Notes under the pieces: generated by a model
Database searches by the model: none
Told to the model about the DNA's origin: nothing
The model's input: the letters and a program-made list of their open reading frames with translations, nothing else
Position numbers and translations under genes: made by a program
Source of the DNA: Sulfitobacter sp. S223
GTDB lineage: Bacteria > Pseudomonadota > Alphaproteobacteria > Rhodobacterales > Rhodobacteraceae
Length of the DNA: 64,000 nucleotides
Direction: 5' to 3'
NCBI RefSeq assembly: GCF_025143825.1
Contig: NZ_CP083560.1
Coordinates: 3,596,001 to 3,660,000, forward strand
Part shown: piece after piece, positions 28,610-37,274 of the stretch
Layout: each line of letters begins with the position of its first letter
Numbering within the stretch: position 1 is the first letter of the stretch

Positions 28610-29292
28610 TAGCTTTCCAACGCGTCGTCGATCAGTTTCTTCATATCGGCATACTTCATGTTGGAGTATTTCTTGCCATTGATGATGAAGCTCGGCGTGC
28701 TTTCGATGCCGTCAGATTCAGCGTTCTGCTGGTACCATGCAACCAGCGCCTGTGCTTGCTCACCATCTTGCAGGCATGCTTCGAGCGTGTCGCTGTCCAG
28801 CCCCGCCAAGCGGCCGATCTTGCGCAGTTCTTCCACGATTGCCGCAGGTTCACCCGCGCGGGTCCATTGCGCCTGACCTGCATAGATCAAATCAGCGATA
28901 CCAAAGAATTTCTCCTGGCCGCCACAACGTGCCACCAATGAAGCCCAAAGACCGAAGCGGTCGAAGTAGACCTCGCGGTAGACAAAGCGGATTTTGCCAG
29001 TGTCGATGTATTCGGACTTCAACTGCTTGTAGGCGTCAGTATGGAATGTCGCGCAGTGCGGGCACGTGAAGGAGGCATATTCGATGATCTCGACCGTCGC
29101 GTCAGGATTGCCGGACACCATGTCGACGATACCTGAGGTATCTACATCGCCGCTTGTCGTTTGCGCATTTGCAGCACCGGGCAGAGGCGCGTCAGGGAAG
29201 GCAACAGTTGTGCTGCTGCGGTTGCTTGTCATGTACCAGCCACCAAGGCCAATGACTGCTGCAGTGCCAAGCAGGATGTTTCTACGGTTCAT
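28609..29292 (-). CDS. DsbA-family thiol-disulfide protein
   Basis: 227 residues. An N-terminal signal/anchor (MNRRNILLGTAAVIGLGGWY) leads to a mature thioredoxin fold with CPHC (C77, C80; YASFTCPHCATFH), a helical insert, and a cis-Pro loop ESTPSFIINGKKYSN. This is the DsbA/Com1-like branch common in alphaproteobacteria and acts on periplasmic disulfides. It is read leftward after the DciA-like gene (48-base gap) and runs into the CaiB-like gene. Confidence 0.9.
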   Translation of the reverse strand: MNRRNILLGTAAVIGLGGWYMTSNRSSTTVAFPDAPLPGAANAQTTSGDVDTSGIVDMVSGNPDATVEIIEYASFTCPHCATFHTDAYKQLKSEYIDTGKIRFVYREVYFDRFGLWASLVARCGGQEKFFGIADLIYAGQAQWTRAGEPAAIVEELRKIGRLAGLDSDTLEACLQDGEQAQALVAWYQQNAESDGIESTPSFIINGKKYSNMKYADMKKLIDDALES

Positions 29293-29340
29293 ATTGTCAT
29301 TCCTTCAATCAGTTTTGCCTTGGACATGCGCGCGGCATGC

Positions 29341-29850
29341 TTAGCGGTTATTCTTGTTCAATATGTTTTCGCCCAGACGGGCAAGGGCATCGCGCAAACT
29401 GTTATCACCAATCTGCGCTGCTGTTTGTGTGGCTTTTTCCCTCAAAGCAGGATCCGGCGCCGGTGCATCCTTCTTCGGGGCATGCTCAAACGCCACGCGT
29501 CCTTCGGAAAATCCCGTTGCTGCGGTTTGGGTCACCCGTATCCGCGCAATTGCGTTATAGCCATAGACCGCGTTGACCCGCGTTCGAAGCTGTTCCTTTT
29601 GCATTTCCAGCACTGGCGCATTGGCGCCCGTTGTAAGCAGGGTCAGTGTCGCGCCCATGCCACCGCGCCCGTAGGACACCTCAACAGGGCGGGAAATCGC
29701 GGCTGCGTCGTCTCCGACCACCTCGGCCCAGTTAGTCAACAGACGCGACTGGGCAAAGCCCCGGCTTTCCGACGCCTTGCGGATTTTGCCGCTCAGCAGG
29801 TTGGCTGTGCGGGCGAATCCCTTGGTGGTTGTCGTACGGCGGGGCGGCAT
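29341..29850 (-). CDS. dciA: DUF721 protein (DciA-like helicase loader)
   Basis: 169 residues. The N-terminal DUF721 domain (about 20-110) has WAEVVGDDAAAISRPVEV, a strand-rich GATLTLLTTGANAPVLEMQKEQLRTRVNAV in part, and IARIRVTQTA. The C-terminal tail is Pro/Ala rich, with a final helix DNSLRDALARLGENIL. DciA proteins bind the replicative helicase DnaB in most bacteria that lack DnaC. The family is diverse, so the symbol is a family-level inference. It is divergent from mutY. Confidence 0.72.
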   Translation of the reverse strand: MPPRRTTTTKGFARTANLLSGKIRKASESRGFAQSRLLTNWAEVVGDDAAAISRPVEVSYGRGGMGATLTLLTTGANAPVLEMQKEQLRTRVNAVYGYNAIARIRVTQTAATGFSEGRVAFEHAPKKDAPAPDPALREKATQTAAQIGDNSLRDALARLGENILNKNNR

Positions 29851-29975
29851 GGCGTGGTCTGCTTTCTTTTGGTTACAGTGGCAGACCCAAGGGTGCCACG
29901 CTATATGTTCGATGAGGTATCATAGCGCATGGCAGCGGCCCTGCCACGTAGCAATTCAGGATTGGTTCATAAACA

Positions 29976-31073
29976 GTGCGTGACAAAGATAACATGTCTG
30001 TAATCTTGCTGGATTGGTACGACGCAAATGCACGGGAGATGCCTTGGCGCGTTGGTCCGCAAGCACGCAAAGATGGCGTGCGGCCCGACCCTTACGCCAT
30101 CTGGATGAGCGAAATCATGCTGCAACAGACTACCGTTGCCACCGTTAAAGACTACTTTCGGCGCTTTATTGCGCGCTGGCCTACGGTACAAGATCTGGCT
30201 GCCGCACCCGATGCAGATGTGATGGCGGAGTGGGCAGGCCTTGGATACTACGCACGCGCACGAAATCTGCTCAAATGCGCCCGTGCCGTTGTTGATGTAC
30301 ATGATGGCGCTTTTCCTGCGGACCATGCTGCGCTGCTTAAGCTGCCGGGAATCGGGCCGTATACGGCAGCCGCAGTATCCTCGATTGCGTTTGATTTGCC
30401 GCACGCGGTTCTTGACGGCAACGTAGAGCGTGTGATGGCCCGCATCCATGACAACCACACACCGCTTCCGAAGGCGAAACCGGTTTTTATGGAATATGCT
30501 CAGTCGCTTACTCCTGCGAAACGCCCCGGCGATTATGCGCAGGCCGTGATGGATCTGGGCGCGACCATCTGCACGCCAACATCTCCGGCCTGCGGCATCT
30601 GCCCTTGGAACCAACACTGCGCCGCACGGCAGGCCGAAACGATGGCGGAGTTGCCAAAAAAGGCGCCCAAAAAGGCGAAACCAACACGTCATGGCACGGT
30701 TTATCTTGGCCGTCGCGCGGATGGGGCGTGGCTGCTGGAGACGCGGCCCGAAAAAGGATTGCTGGGTGGAATGTTGGGTTGGCCAGGATCGGATTGGGTT
30801 GATATGACGTTGCCGCACCCAGACAGCGCCCCGCCTGTAGCAGGCGATTGGGAAGAGCACGAAGTAAGCGTGCGCCATACGTTTACCCATTTCCATCTGG
30901 TCCTGCGCATCATGACTGCCGACATCGGGCATGATGTTGAACCGCAACGGGGTGTGTTCATGGAGCAGACCACTTTTGCCCCGTCTGATCTGCCTACAGT
31001 CATGCGCAAAGCGTTTGACCTGCTTCATCAGGACACAAAGCCTGATAGGAAAATCCGCGGTAGCTTGCTATGA
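29976..31073 (+). CDS. mutY: A/G-specific adenine glycosylase
   Basis: 365 residues starting at GTG 29976; an ATG at 29994 is possible but would trim conserved sequence. Catalytic E46 lies in MSEIMLQQTT, the helix-hairpin-helix is LKLPGIGPYTAAAV and catalytic D147 lies in VLDGNVERVMAR. The 4Fe-4S cluster cysteines are C199, C206, C209 and C215 with the required C-x6-C-x2-C-x5-C spacing. A C-terminal Nudix-like domain recognises 8-oxoG. It removes adenine mispaired with 8-oxoguanine. Confidence 0.95.
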   Translation: MRDKDNMSVILLDWYDANAREMPWRVGPQARKDGVRPDPYAIWMSEIMLQQTTVATVKDYFRRFIARWPTVQDLAAAPDADVMAEWAGLGYYARARNLLKCARAVVDVHDGAFPADHAALLKLPGIGPYTAAAVSSIAFDLPHAVLDGNVERVMARIHDNHTPLPKAKPVFMEYAQSLTPAKRPGDYAQAVMDLGATICTPTSPACGICPWNQHCAARQAETMAELPKKAPKKAKPTRHGTVYLGRRADGAWLLETRPEKGLLGGMLGWPGSDWVDMTLPHPDSAPPVAGDWEEHEVSVRHTFTHFHLVLRIMTADIGHDVEPQRGVFMEQTTFAPSDLPTVMRKAFDLLHQDTKPDRKIRGSLL

Positions 31074-31102
31074 TTTGTGCAAACAACGGATAAGAGCAGA
31101 CC

Positions 31103-32254
31103 ATGACCGAAACGGTGAATCCCATCCCCCCGCACGAGCTTGCCAAGCTGAGCCGGGCGCTGCCTTTCTGGCTCTCTCTCGGACTTGTGCCGTTAGCCTG
31201 GATTTCTGCGCTCTACGGAGGCTGGACACTTTTGCTGGTACCGGTCGCAACGTGGTATCTTTTTTCGGCTCTCGATGCAGCACTTGGCCTGAACACCCAA
31301 AACGCCGATCTGTCTGCGGGCGAAGCTGACATGTACTGGTACAAGATGATCACACTGATCTGGGCGCCTGTGCAGTTATTATTGCTGGCAAGCCTACTTT
31401 GGTACGTCCCTCAGGCTGAGCATCTGAATTCGGCAGAACGCGTCGGAGTGTTCTTTGGTGTCGGCGTTCTTAGCGGAACAGTGGGTATCAACTATTCACA
31501 CGAACTAATGCACCAGAAAAGCAAGATGGAGCGCTGGTTGGCTGATGTGCTGCTGGCTATGACGCTCTATTCACATTTCCGTTCCGAACACATGCTGGTG
31601 CACCACCGCTATGTTGCAACGCCGCGCGATCCGGTCACGGCACGGTACAACGAAGGGTTCCACCGGTTTTACCCACGTGTACTGCGGCAATCTTTGGTCA
31701 GCGCCTTCCGGGCTGAAAGGTCCATGCTGGCGCGTAAAGATCTACCTTGGACCGACCCGGAAAATCCTTTCTGGCGCTACTGGGCGTTACAAGCCGGCTT
31801 TCTGCTGCTTGCGGTGCTGCTTGGCGGCTGGTCCGGCGTCGGGTTATTCCTGGTGCAGGCAGGCGTCGCAATCTGGCAGCTGGAGCTGGTTAACTATATC
31901 GAACACTACGGCCTGACCCGAAAGCATCTGGGGGACAGCAAGTACGAGCACGTCCAACCACACCACAGCTGGAACGCAGCGCATAAAGCGTCAAATTGGC
32001 TGCTCATAAATTTGCAACGCCACTCTGATCACCACTACAAACCCGATCGCCGCTTTGCCGTACTACAAAACTATGGGCCGGACAAAGCGCCACAACTGCC
32101 GCACGGATATCCCGTGATGACAATGCTGGCGATGGTGCCCCCTCTGTGGCGAGGTGTCATGAACCCGCGCGTACGGCGCTGGCGGCAAATGTACTATCCT
32201 GAAATCAACGACTGGCGGCCTTACAACCGCGCCGAGACTCCCTTGCCCCGCTAA
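31103..32254 (+). CDS. alkB: Alkane 1-monooxygenase (AlkB-type membrane di-iron hydroxylase)
   Basis: 383 residues with about six membrane helices. All histidine boxes are present and ordered: HELMH (133-137), HMLVHH (163-168) and HSDHH (307-311), plus the AlkB-specific NYIEHYGL near 264-271. It hydroxylates the terminal carbon of n-alkanes using electrons from rubredoxin. No rubredoxin, rubredoxin reductase or alcohol dehydrogenase gene lies nearby, so these must be encoded elsewhere. RBS AAGAG is 7 bases before the ATG; mutY ends 29 bases upstream. Confidence 0.93.
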   Translation: MTETVNPIPPHELAKLSRALPFWLSLGLVPLAWISALYGGWTLLLVPVATWYLFSALDAALGLNTQNADLSAGEADMYWYKMITLIWAPVQLLLLASLLWYVPQAEHLNSAERVGVFFGVGVLSGTVGINYSHELMHQKSKMERWLADVLLAMTLYSHFRSEHMLVHHRYVATPRDPVTARYNEGFHRFYPRVLRQSLVSAFRAERSMLARKDLPWTDPENPFWRYWALQAGFLLLAVLLGGWSGVGLFLVQAGVAIWQLELVNYIEHYGLTRKHLGDSKYEHVQPHHSWNAAHKASNWLLINLQRHSDHHYKPDRRFAVLQNYGPDKAPQLPHGYPVMTMLAMVPPLWRGVMNPRVRRWRQMYYPEINDWRPYNRAETPLPR

Positions 32255-32314
32255 GAAGCTGTTTACATTTTTCTGGAATACCCAAGGGCGCGCAAATGCG
32301 AATAGGGGATTCTC

Positions 32315-32737
32315 ATGCAACAGCACAGTGCCAGTGATCGCTCTGGCAACGGAACGTGCCTGATCATTGAAGACAGTCAGTTCGATCAAGAGATGATGAC
32401 GCGCGTTATCGGGAGGTCACAGGGCAAGCTGAGCGTCAAGGTTGCCTCTACCCTAACTTCAGCCCGAAAGGTTTTGGAAGCAAGCGCGATATCTCTCATT
32501 CTGCTTGATAACAATCTGCCAGACGGCATCGGCGCGAATTTCGCGCTGGAGCTGTCAGCAGACCCGAAACATGCCTATATTCCTGTCATCATGGTTTCCG
32601 ACTGGCCTACGCCATTTATGTGGGAAAAGGCGGCAACGGCGGGCGTTCTTTACGTTGTTAACAAATCAGAATTCGGTGTCCGCTACGTAGAGCAGGCCTT
32701 GCGCAATGGTGTCCGCAAGCATCCTCGGCTGATTTGA
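32315..32737 (+). CDS. Single-domain response regulator
   Basis: 140-residue receiver domain alone. The acidic pair E19-D20 (LIIEDSQFD), phosphoacceptor D65 (LILLDNNLPDG), the switch position S95 (IMVSD) and the lysine K117 (VVNKSE) are all present, so it should be phosphorylatable. There is no output domain. It probably relays phosphate to another protein, like CheY or DivK, but neither a kinase nor a phosphotransferase lies beside it. RBS GGGG is 7 bases ahead of the ATG. Confidence 0.88.
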   Translation: MQQHSASDRSGNGTCLIIEDSQFDQEMMTRVIGRSQGKLSVKVASTLTSARKVLEASAISLILLDNNLPDGIGANFALELSADPKHAYIPVIMVSDWPTPFMWEKAATAGVLYVVNKSEFGVRYVEQALRNGVRKHPRLI

Positions 32738-32793
32738 GGCAGGTCAGGCACAGGCGTATTGTAGCAAAGTCAGAGCCCCTATAGTTTTAGTGG

Positions 32794-33045
32794 ATGGTAT
32801 CTATGATTTCACTGCTAAGCATAGCTCAGTTGCTCTCCTTTCCAATGTTGACCGTATCCGTGATTGCAAGCTTCTGGCTAAGCCTTCGCGTGAACGGCCT
32901 GCGTGGAGCTCTAAGAAAGCCTATCGATTTCGATCCTACACTTGCTGCCCCGTTTGACAGGTTGCTGCACAGAATAAGCAAAGGGGGCCTCATCGGCTTC
33001 ATGTGTTGCCTTGCGTTGATCTTGGGTATTGAGTTCGCGACATAA
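32794..33045 (+). CDS. Small two-helix membrane protein
   Basis: 83 residues (or 80 from ATG 32803). Two hydrophobic segments, about 8-29 (IAQLLSFPMLTVSVIASFWL) and about 64-81 (GLIGFMCCLALILGIEF), flank a basic loop. No family is recognised. It follows the single-domain response regulator by 56 bases on the same strand and may be a partner, although no clear ribosome site decides the start. Confidence 0.5.
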   Translation: MVSMISLLSIAQLLSFPMLTVSVIASFWLSLRVNGLRGALRKPIDFDPTLAAPFDRLLHRISKGGLIGFMCCLALILGIEFAT

Positions 33046-33072
33046 AAAAGAGCCCCGCCATAAAGGCGGGGC
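33044..33072 (-). terminator. Rho-independent terminator, leftward (ccrM transcript)
   Basis: GCCCCGCC (33052-33059), loop ATAAA, GGCGGGGC (33065-33072). On the minus strand the stem is followed by TCTTTTTT. It abuts the stop of the small membrane protein gene on the other strand and lies 78 bases past the ccrM stop. Confidence 0.85.
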
Positions 33073-33079
33073 CAAGGTG

Positions 33080-33123
33080 AGTGTCATCGATGCGATCCTT
33101 CATTTGGAAGGCGCAGTGACACT
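33080..33123. other. Long stable hairpin 3' of ccrM
   Basis: Nested inverted repeats: AGTGTCA (33080-33086) with TGACACT (33117-33123), then TGCG (33091-33094) with CGCA (33112-33115), then CCTTC (33097-33101) with GAAGG (33107-33111) around the loop ATTTG. It sits between the ccrM stop and the terminator, so it would be transcribed in the ccrM 3' UTR. Confidence 0.65.
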
Positions 33124-33149
33124 GGCGGTGTTCGAATGAGTGGGGTTGA

Positions 33150-34283
<1,134 letters not shown>

Positions 34284-34315
34284 TCATTGGTTGCTGACCA
34301 AGATGACGGCAGAGT

Positions 34316-34343
34316 GATTCTTGGTCAATTTGTTTATTGAATC
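34316..34343 (-). promoter_or_regulatory. Two GANTC sites in the ccrM upstream region
   Basis: GATTC at 34316-34320 and GAATC at 34339-34343 lie 66-93 bases before the ccrM start. In Caulobacter, GANTC sites in the ccrM promoter repress it when methylated. The same feedback is an inference here; I do not see a convincing CtrA box. Confidence 0.4.
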
Positions 34344-34356
34344 AAAGTATTAAGAA

Positions 34357-34971
34357 TTATTCTTGCCACAAGATATTGTGCACCGGTTTGAACGAACGTC
34401 TATGGTGTGGGGTCACGCCCAAATTTTGAAGTGCAGATATGTGGCTTTTTGATCCATATCCCATGTTCGTCTCCCAGCCGTATCCGGGGTGCTGTTGCGC
34501 CAAGGACAACATGACATAATCTCGACATATTTTAGCCATAATTGAGGCAGCCGAAATGGAAACAGACCGACCATCGCCTTTGATGATTGTTTCTGCCGGA
34601 AGGGATAATCCGCGCGGAATCATGTTTCCGTCAATCAGGCAATAGTCGGCCGGAGTCTTGAGACCATCCAACGCGCGAACCATCGCGATGTGGCTGGCGC
34701 GCAGGATGTTGTGTTCGTCAATTTCCTCGACCGTCGCGTGCGCGATCGAAACATCGGCGACTTCCATTATTTGCGCATAGAGCAGCTCGCGCTTTTTATG
34801 GGTCAACTTTTTGCTGTCGTTCAGGCCGGGAGGGATACGTGCAGGGTCCAGCACCACAGCGGCGGCTGTTACAGGTCCTGCCAATGGACCACGGCCTACC
34901 TCGTCCACACCGGCAATCCGGGTATATCCGCGCGCTTGGGCAGCGGTCTCAAATGAATAATCAGGTTCCAT
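34357..34971 (-). CDS. rnhB: Ribonuclease HII
   Basis: 204 residues. IAGVDEVGRGPLAGPV (about 19-34) holds the first two catalytic acids D23 and E24; others lie in YCLIDGN (near 120) and SIMAKICRDYVM. It nicks RNA-DNA hybrids and single ribonucleotides. The start at 34971 puts the active site at the usual distance; the frame is open further upstream but that part crosses a hairpin. It lies 106 bases upstream of ccrM on the same strand, a neighbour pair frequent in Rhodobacterales. Confidence 0.92.
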   Translation of the reverse strand: MEPDYSFETAAQARGYTRIAGVDEVGRGPLAGPVTAAAVVLDPARIPPGLNDSKKLTHKKRELLYAQIMEVADVSIAHATVEEIDEHNILRASHIAMVRALDGLKTPADYCLIDGNMIPRGLSLPAETIIKGDGRSVSISAASIMAKICRDYVMLSLAQQHPGYGWETNMGYGSKSHISALQNLGVTPHHRRSFKPVHNILWQE

Positions 34972-35006
34972 GGCATCCGAGAAACCGGATGCGGCTGTTC
35001 GGCGCA

Positions 35007-35043
35007 AGAGAAAAGGGAGAGATGCCCGAACATCTCTCCCTTT
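35007..35043 (-). terminator. Hairpin terminator, leftward
   Basis: A perfect 13-bp stem, AAAGGGAGAGATG (35012-35024) and CATCTCTCCCTTT (35031-35043) with loop CCCGAA. The minus-strand exit is TTTTCTCTT, which suits termination of the hypothetical gene at 35118. The A/T ends would also permit weak termination on the other strand. Confidence 0.7.
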
Positions 35044-35048
35044 CCCAT

Positions 35049-35074
35049 CCCATGCGAGGGACGTTTCGCATGGG
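35049..35074. repeat. Second inverted repeat between rnhB and the 35118 gene
   Basis: CCCATGCGA (35049-35057) and TCGCATGGG (35066-35074) form a 9-bp stem with an 8-base loop, 6 bases from the terminator hairpin. There is no T-run, so it is not a terminator by itself. Confidence 0.6.
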
Positions 35075-35117
35075 TTTCGGCGCGAAAGTGGTGATACTCC
35101 GCGCGCCGAATTCACTA

Positions 35118-35630
35118 TTACCCGTGGGCGAGCCTGTAGCCGCTGCGACGCAGGCACCGCGCATCATAGCCTGACCGTTTGCCCTGATAGGTGCGGATGG
35201 TCATTGCACAGTTCCGGGGCAACCGATGTACGGAACGGTAGTGCCGTTCAAGACAATGGCGTCCGAACATATGCGCACGGCCTTGACGGGTCTCAAAGCT
35301 CCGAAGACAGTTTTGGGGCAGCAGCTTGCGGTCTACGCGGCGCGGCAGCGGTCTGGGCTGCACAGCGCCACGGTGCCTCACCACTTCTCTGCGCCGCTCT
35401 TTATACACTTTCTTCTGCTGGACAGGCGCGCGGTAGACTTTGCGCTCTTCCCGTTTGTCCTTCTTGTGGTCGTTCACAATGGCCCCGATCACGGCAAGCC
35501 CCAGTATGGTTGCCGCGATACGAGCATTACGTTGATCGTCTGCATGGGCTGGAACGGCTGCAATGGTGGTAAGGGCCATCGCCGCTGCAGTGACTGTGCC
35601 GATCAGACGGGAGGGAAACATGAAGCGCAT
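35118..35630 (-). CDS. Hypothetical secreted basic protein
   Basis: 170 residues, family not recognised. A signal peptide (MRFMFPSRLIGTVTAAAMAL, ending near AHA-D29) is followed by a short hydrophobic stretch (ARIAATILGLAVIGAIV) and a strongly basic region (KKDKREERKVYRAPVQQKK), then a cysteine-containing C-terminal part with four Cys in about 60 residues (NCLRSF, HCLERH, NCAMTI, RCLRRS). The cysteines may form periplasmic disulfides. RBS AAAGGA precedes the ATG at 35630. Confidence 0.65.
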   Translation of the reverse strand: MRFMFPSRLIGTVTAAAMALTTIAAVPAHADDQRNARIAATILGLAVIGAIVNDHKKDKREERKVYRAPVQQKKVYKERRREVVRHRGAVQPRPLPRRVDRKLLPQNCLRSFETRQGRAHMFGRHCLERHYRSVHRLPRNCAMTIRTYQGKRSGYDARCLRRSGYRLAHG

Positions 35631-35801
35631 GAGATTATTCCTTTCGGTATGAATGCGGCACGCTGTCCGTGCTGCGATGTCCAATCAAGTTGGGGGCATG
35701 TGGCAAAGACAGGCAATAACGTCAGATTGTTATTGGATAACCGGCACGCAGCAGGCTGCTGGATATTGTATATCAGGCGGGAAAATAGCATCGTCCAAAG
35801 C

Positions 35802-36092
35802 ATGAAAAACAAACTTCTCTCCGCGTGCATTGCAGTACTGGTGGGCCTCGGAGCGCCCGCCATGGCCGCCGATTGCTATGCCGACTACAAGGCCAAACAG
35901 GACAATCCGCTGCGGCTGCATTATGGTGTGGCCGTGGTGAACGGACAGTGTTCCAAAGCCAACGCACGTAACGAACTGTCCAAGCGCCTTGGCGCAAAGG
36001 GCTGGACGCTTCTGAATGTTGTTTCTGTCTTTGGACCCGAAGGACTAGCAAAAAGGAAAGATAGTGCCGGAACAAACTTCCTCCGCTTCTGA
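35802..36092 (+). CDS. Hypothetical small secreted protein
   Basis: 96 residues, no family recognised. A clear signal peptide (MKNKLLSACIAVLVGLGAPA, cleavage near AMA-A) precedes a mature 73-residue domain with two cysteines (ADCYADYKAKQDNPLRLHYG, NGQCSKANARNEL) and GWTLLNVVSVFGPEG. It overlaps the start of the next gene by 29 bases in another frame, so the two are probably expressed together. Confidence 0.7.
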   Translation: MKNKLLSACIAVLVGLGAPAMAADCYADYKAKQDNPLRLHYGVAVVNGQCSKANARNELSKRLGAKGWTLLNVVSVFGPEGLAKRKDSAGTNFLRF

Positions 36093-36768
36093 CATCCGCC
36101 GCAGCGGTGGCCGCCTTGTGGCAATGGGGATCGCGGCGGTTGCGGCGTTGCTGGTGCTGGGGGCGGCAGTATTGTTCTGGGCGCTCCCCGACGCAAACGC
36201 TTTCAACGCGCGGGTTGAGCGTATCTTTGTAGAGAATGACAACCTGACTTCGGCAGCCGAGATCAAGCTGCTGGAGATTCTCGCGCAATCCGGCACCGCT
36301 TTTTCCGATACGCTGACCAATTACCGCGTGCTGATCGGTGTTCTGCTGATCTTTGCCGCGGCGATGCTGGTGGCTGCTGTGGTGTTCTTGATGCTGTTGA
36401 TCACCTTCAACCGCCGCATGGCCCAGATTGAGCGAACAGGTATACAAGTCTCATCCCTGCTCATCAGCCGGGAAGAGAACAAAGTTTACCTCAACAACCT
36501 TGGCTTCAAGCTGACAGATGCGGCAATGGAGACTTTGGCCGTGCTGGCCGAGGCGCGCATGGATGATGACATCCTGACAGGCTCCGAAATCGAAGGCGTC
36601 ATTTCGGGACGCTCTGCTGCCGATTGCGATGAAGCCGCCGGGGCTACAAGGATCAAACGGCTGCGCGATACGCTTGGCAACCAGATGGTCAGTGAGCTGT
36701 TGGTCAAGAACATAGCGCGGCGCGGCTATATGCTTGCCATCGACAAGGACGTGATCAAAGTCCTTTGA
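36064..36768 (+). CDS. Membrane-tethered winged-helix protein (unrecognised family)
   Basis: 234 residues from GTG 36064, with AAAGGA 7 bases before it. Two membrane helices (about 19-41 and 89-115) enclose a short loop, probably periplasmic. The cytoplasmic C-terminal part (about 130-226) looks like an OmpR-type winged helix: VYLNNLGFKLTDAAMETLAV, TRIKRLRDTLGNQ and KNIARRGYMLAI follow the usual strand, recognition-helix and wing order. This suggests a one-component membrane regulator, with the sensing loop outside. No receiver or kinase is present. Upstream secreted protein genes could be its partners. Confidence 0.65.
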   Translation: MPEQTSSASDIRRSGGRLVAMGIAAVAALLVLGAAVLFWALPDANAFNARVERIFVENDNLTSAAEIKLLEILAQSGTAFSDTLTNYRVLIGVLLIFAAAMLVAAVVFLMLLITFNRRMAQIERTGIQVSSLLISREENKVYLNNLGFKLTDAAMETLAVLAEARMDDDILTGSEIEGVISGRSAADCDEAAGATRIKRLRDTLGNQMVSELLVKNIARRGYMLAIDKDVIKVL

Positions 36769-36794
36769 TCAATTGACTACCGCAGGAGGGTCTC

Positions 36795-37274
36795 ATGAAT
36801 AGACGCCAGTTCAACGCATCGCTTGGTGCGCTTGGCAGCTCTGCAATGCTGCCTGTAACTGCCGCGCAATCTGCGGCAGTGCCTGCGGTCTCTCCTTCTA
36901 CTTACAAATGGGCACAATTGATTGTGCGCGCTCAGGAAAAGGCTGATCCCGCTATGCTCGCGCGCCTGCTGCGCCTTTCGCCAGAGATGGCGCAAGGGGT
37001 GTTTGACAAGCTGATCCGCGACGGCGCGCTTCGGGCGCGGGGCGCTGCGGGCATCATGCAGGCGATGCAACCTGTACAAATCAAGGGTCACAGCACGACT
37101 TCCACTCCTGCTGTCCGCCGCAAGTTGCGGGCCGCTTGGAACAATATGACCGAAGACGCACAGCCTCTGGTCAACAGGGACAATCCGGCGCTAGGGTGCG
37201 GCAACACTCCCGAAAAGGAAACGCCCGATGCCAGCGCCGCTGAACCCCTTCAAGAAAGCCCTCGCCGAGGGTAA
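36795..37274 (+). CDS. Hypothetical protein with Tat-like signal
   Basis: 159 residues, no family recognised. The N-terminus MNRRQFNASLGALGSSAM resembles a twin-arginine signal (RRQF then hydrophobic), with cleavage near TAA-Q. The mature part is helical (WAQLIVRAQEKADPAMLARL, EMAQGVFDKLIRDGALRARG), followed by a disordered polar tail. RBS AGGAGG is 7 bases before the ATG. Its 3' end overlaps the aldolase gene by 47 bases in another frame. Confidence 0.6.
   Translation: MNRRQFNASLGALGSSAMLPVTAAQSAAVPAVSPSTYKWAQLIVRAQEKADPAMLARLLRLSPEMAQGVFDKLIRDGALRARGAAGIMQAMQPVQIKGHSTTSTPAVRRKLRAAWNNMTEDAQPLVNRDNPALGCGNTPEKETPDASAAEPLQESPRRG

Noticed and set aside
27833..28612. 259-codon plus-strand frame across the CaiB-like gene
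   Set aside because: Antisense shadow of a well-conserved CoA transferase; no ribosome site or motif.
29967..31028. 353-codon minus-strand frame across mutY
   Set aside because: It is antisense to mutY, which has all catalytic and iron-sulfur residues. No motifs in the antisense product.
34970..35572. 200-codon plus-strand frame over the rnhB upstream hairpins and the 35118 gene
   Set aside because: It runs through two hairpins and antisense to a gene with a clear signal peptide and ribosome site. Composition is unlike a protein.
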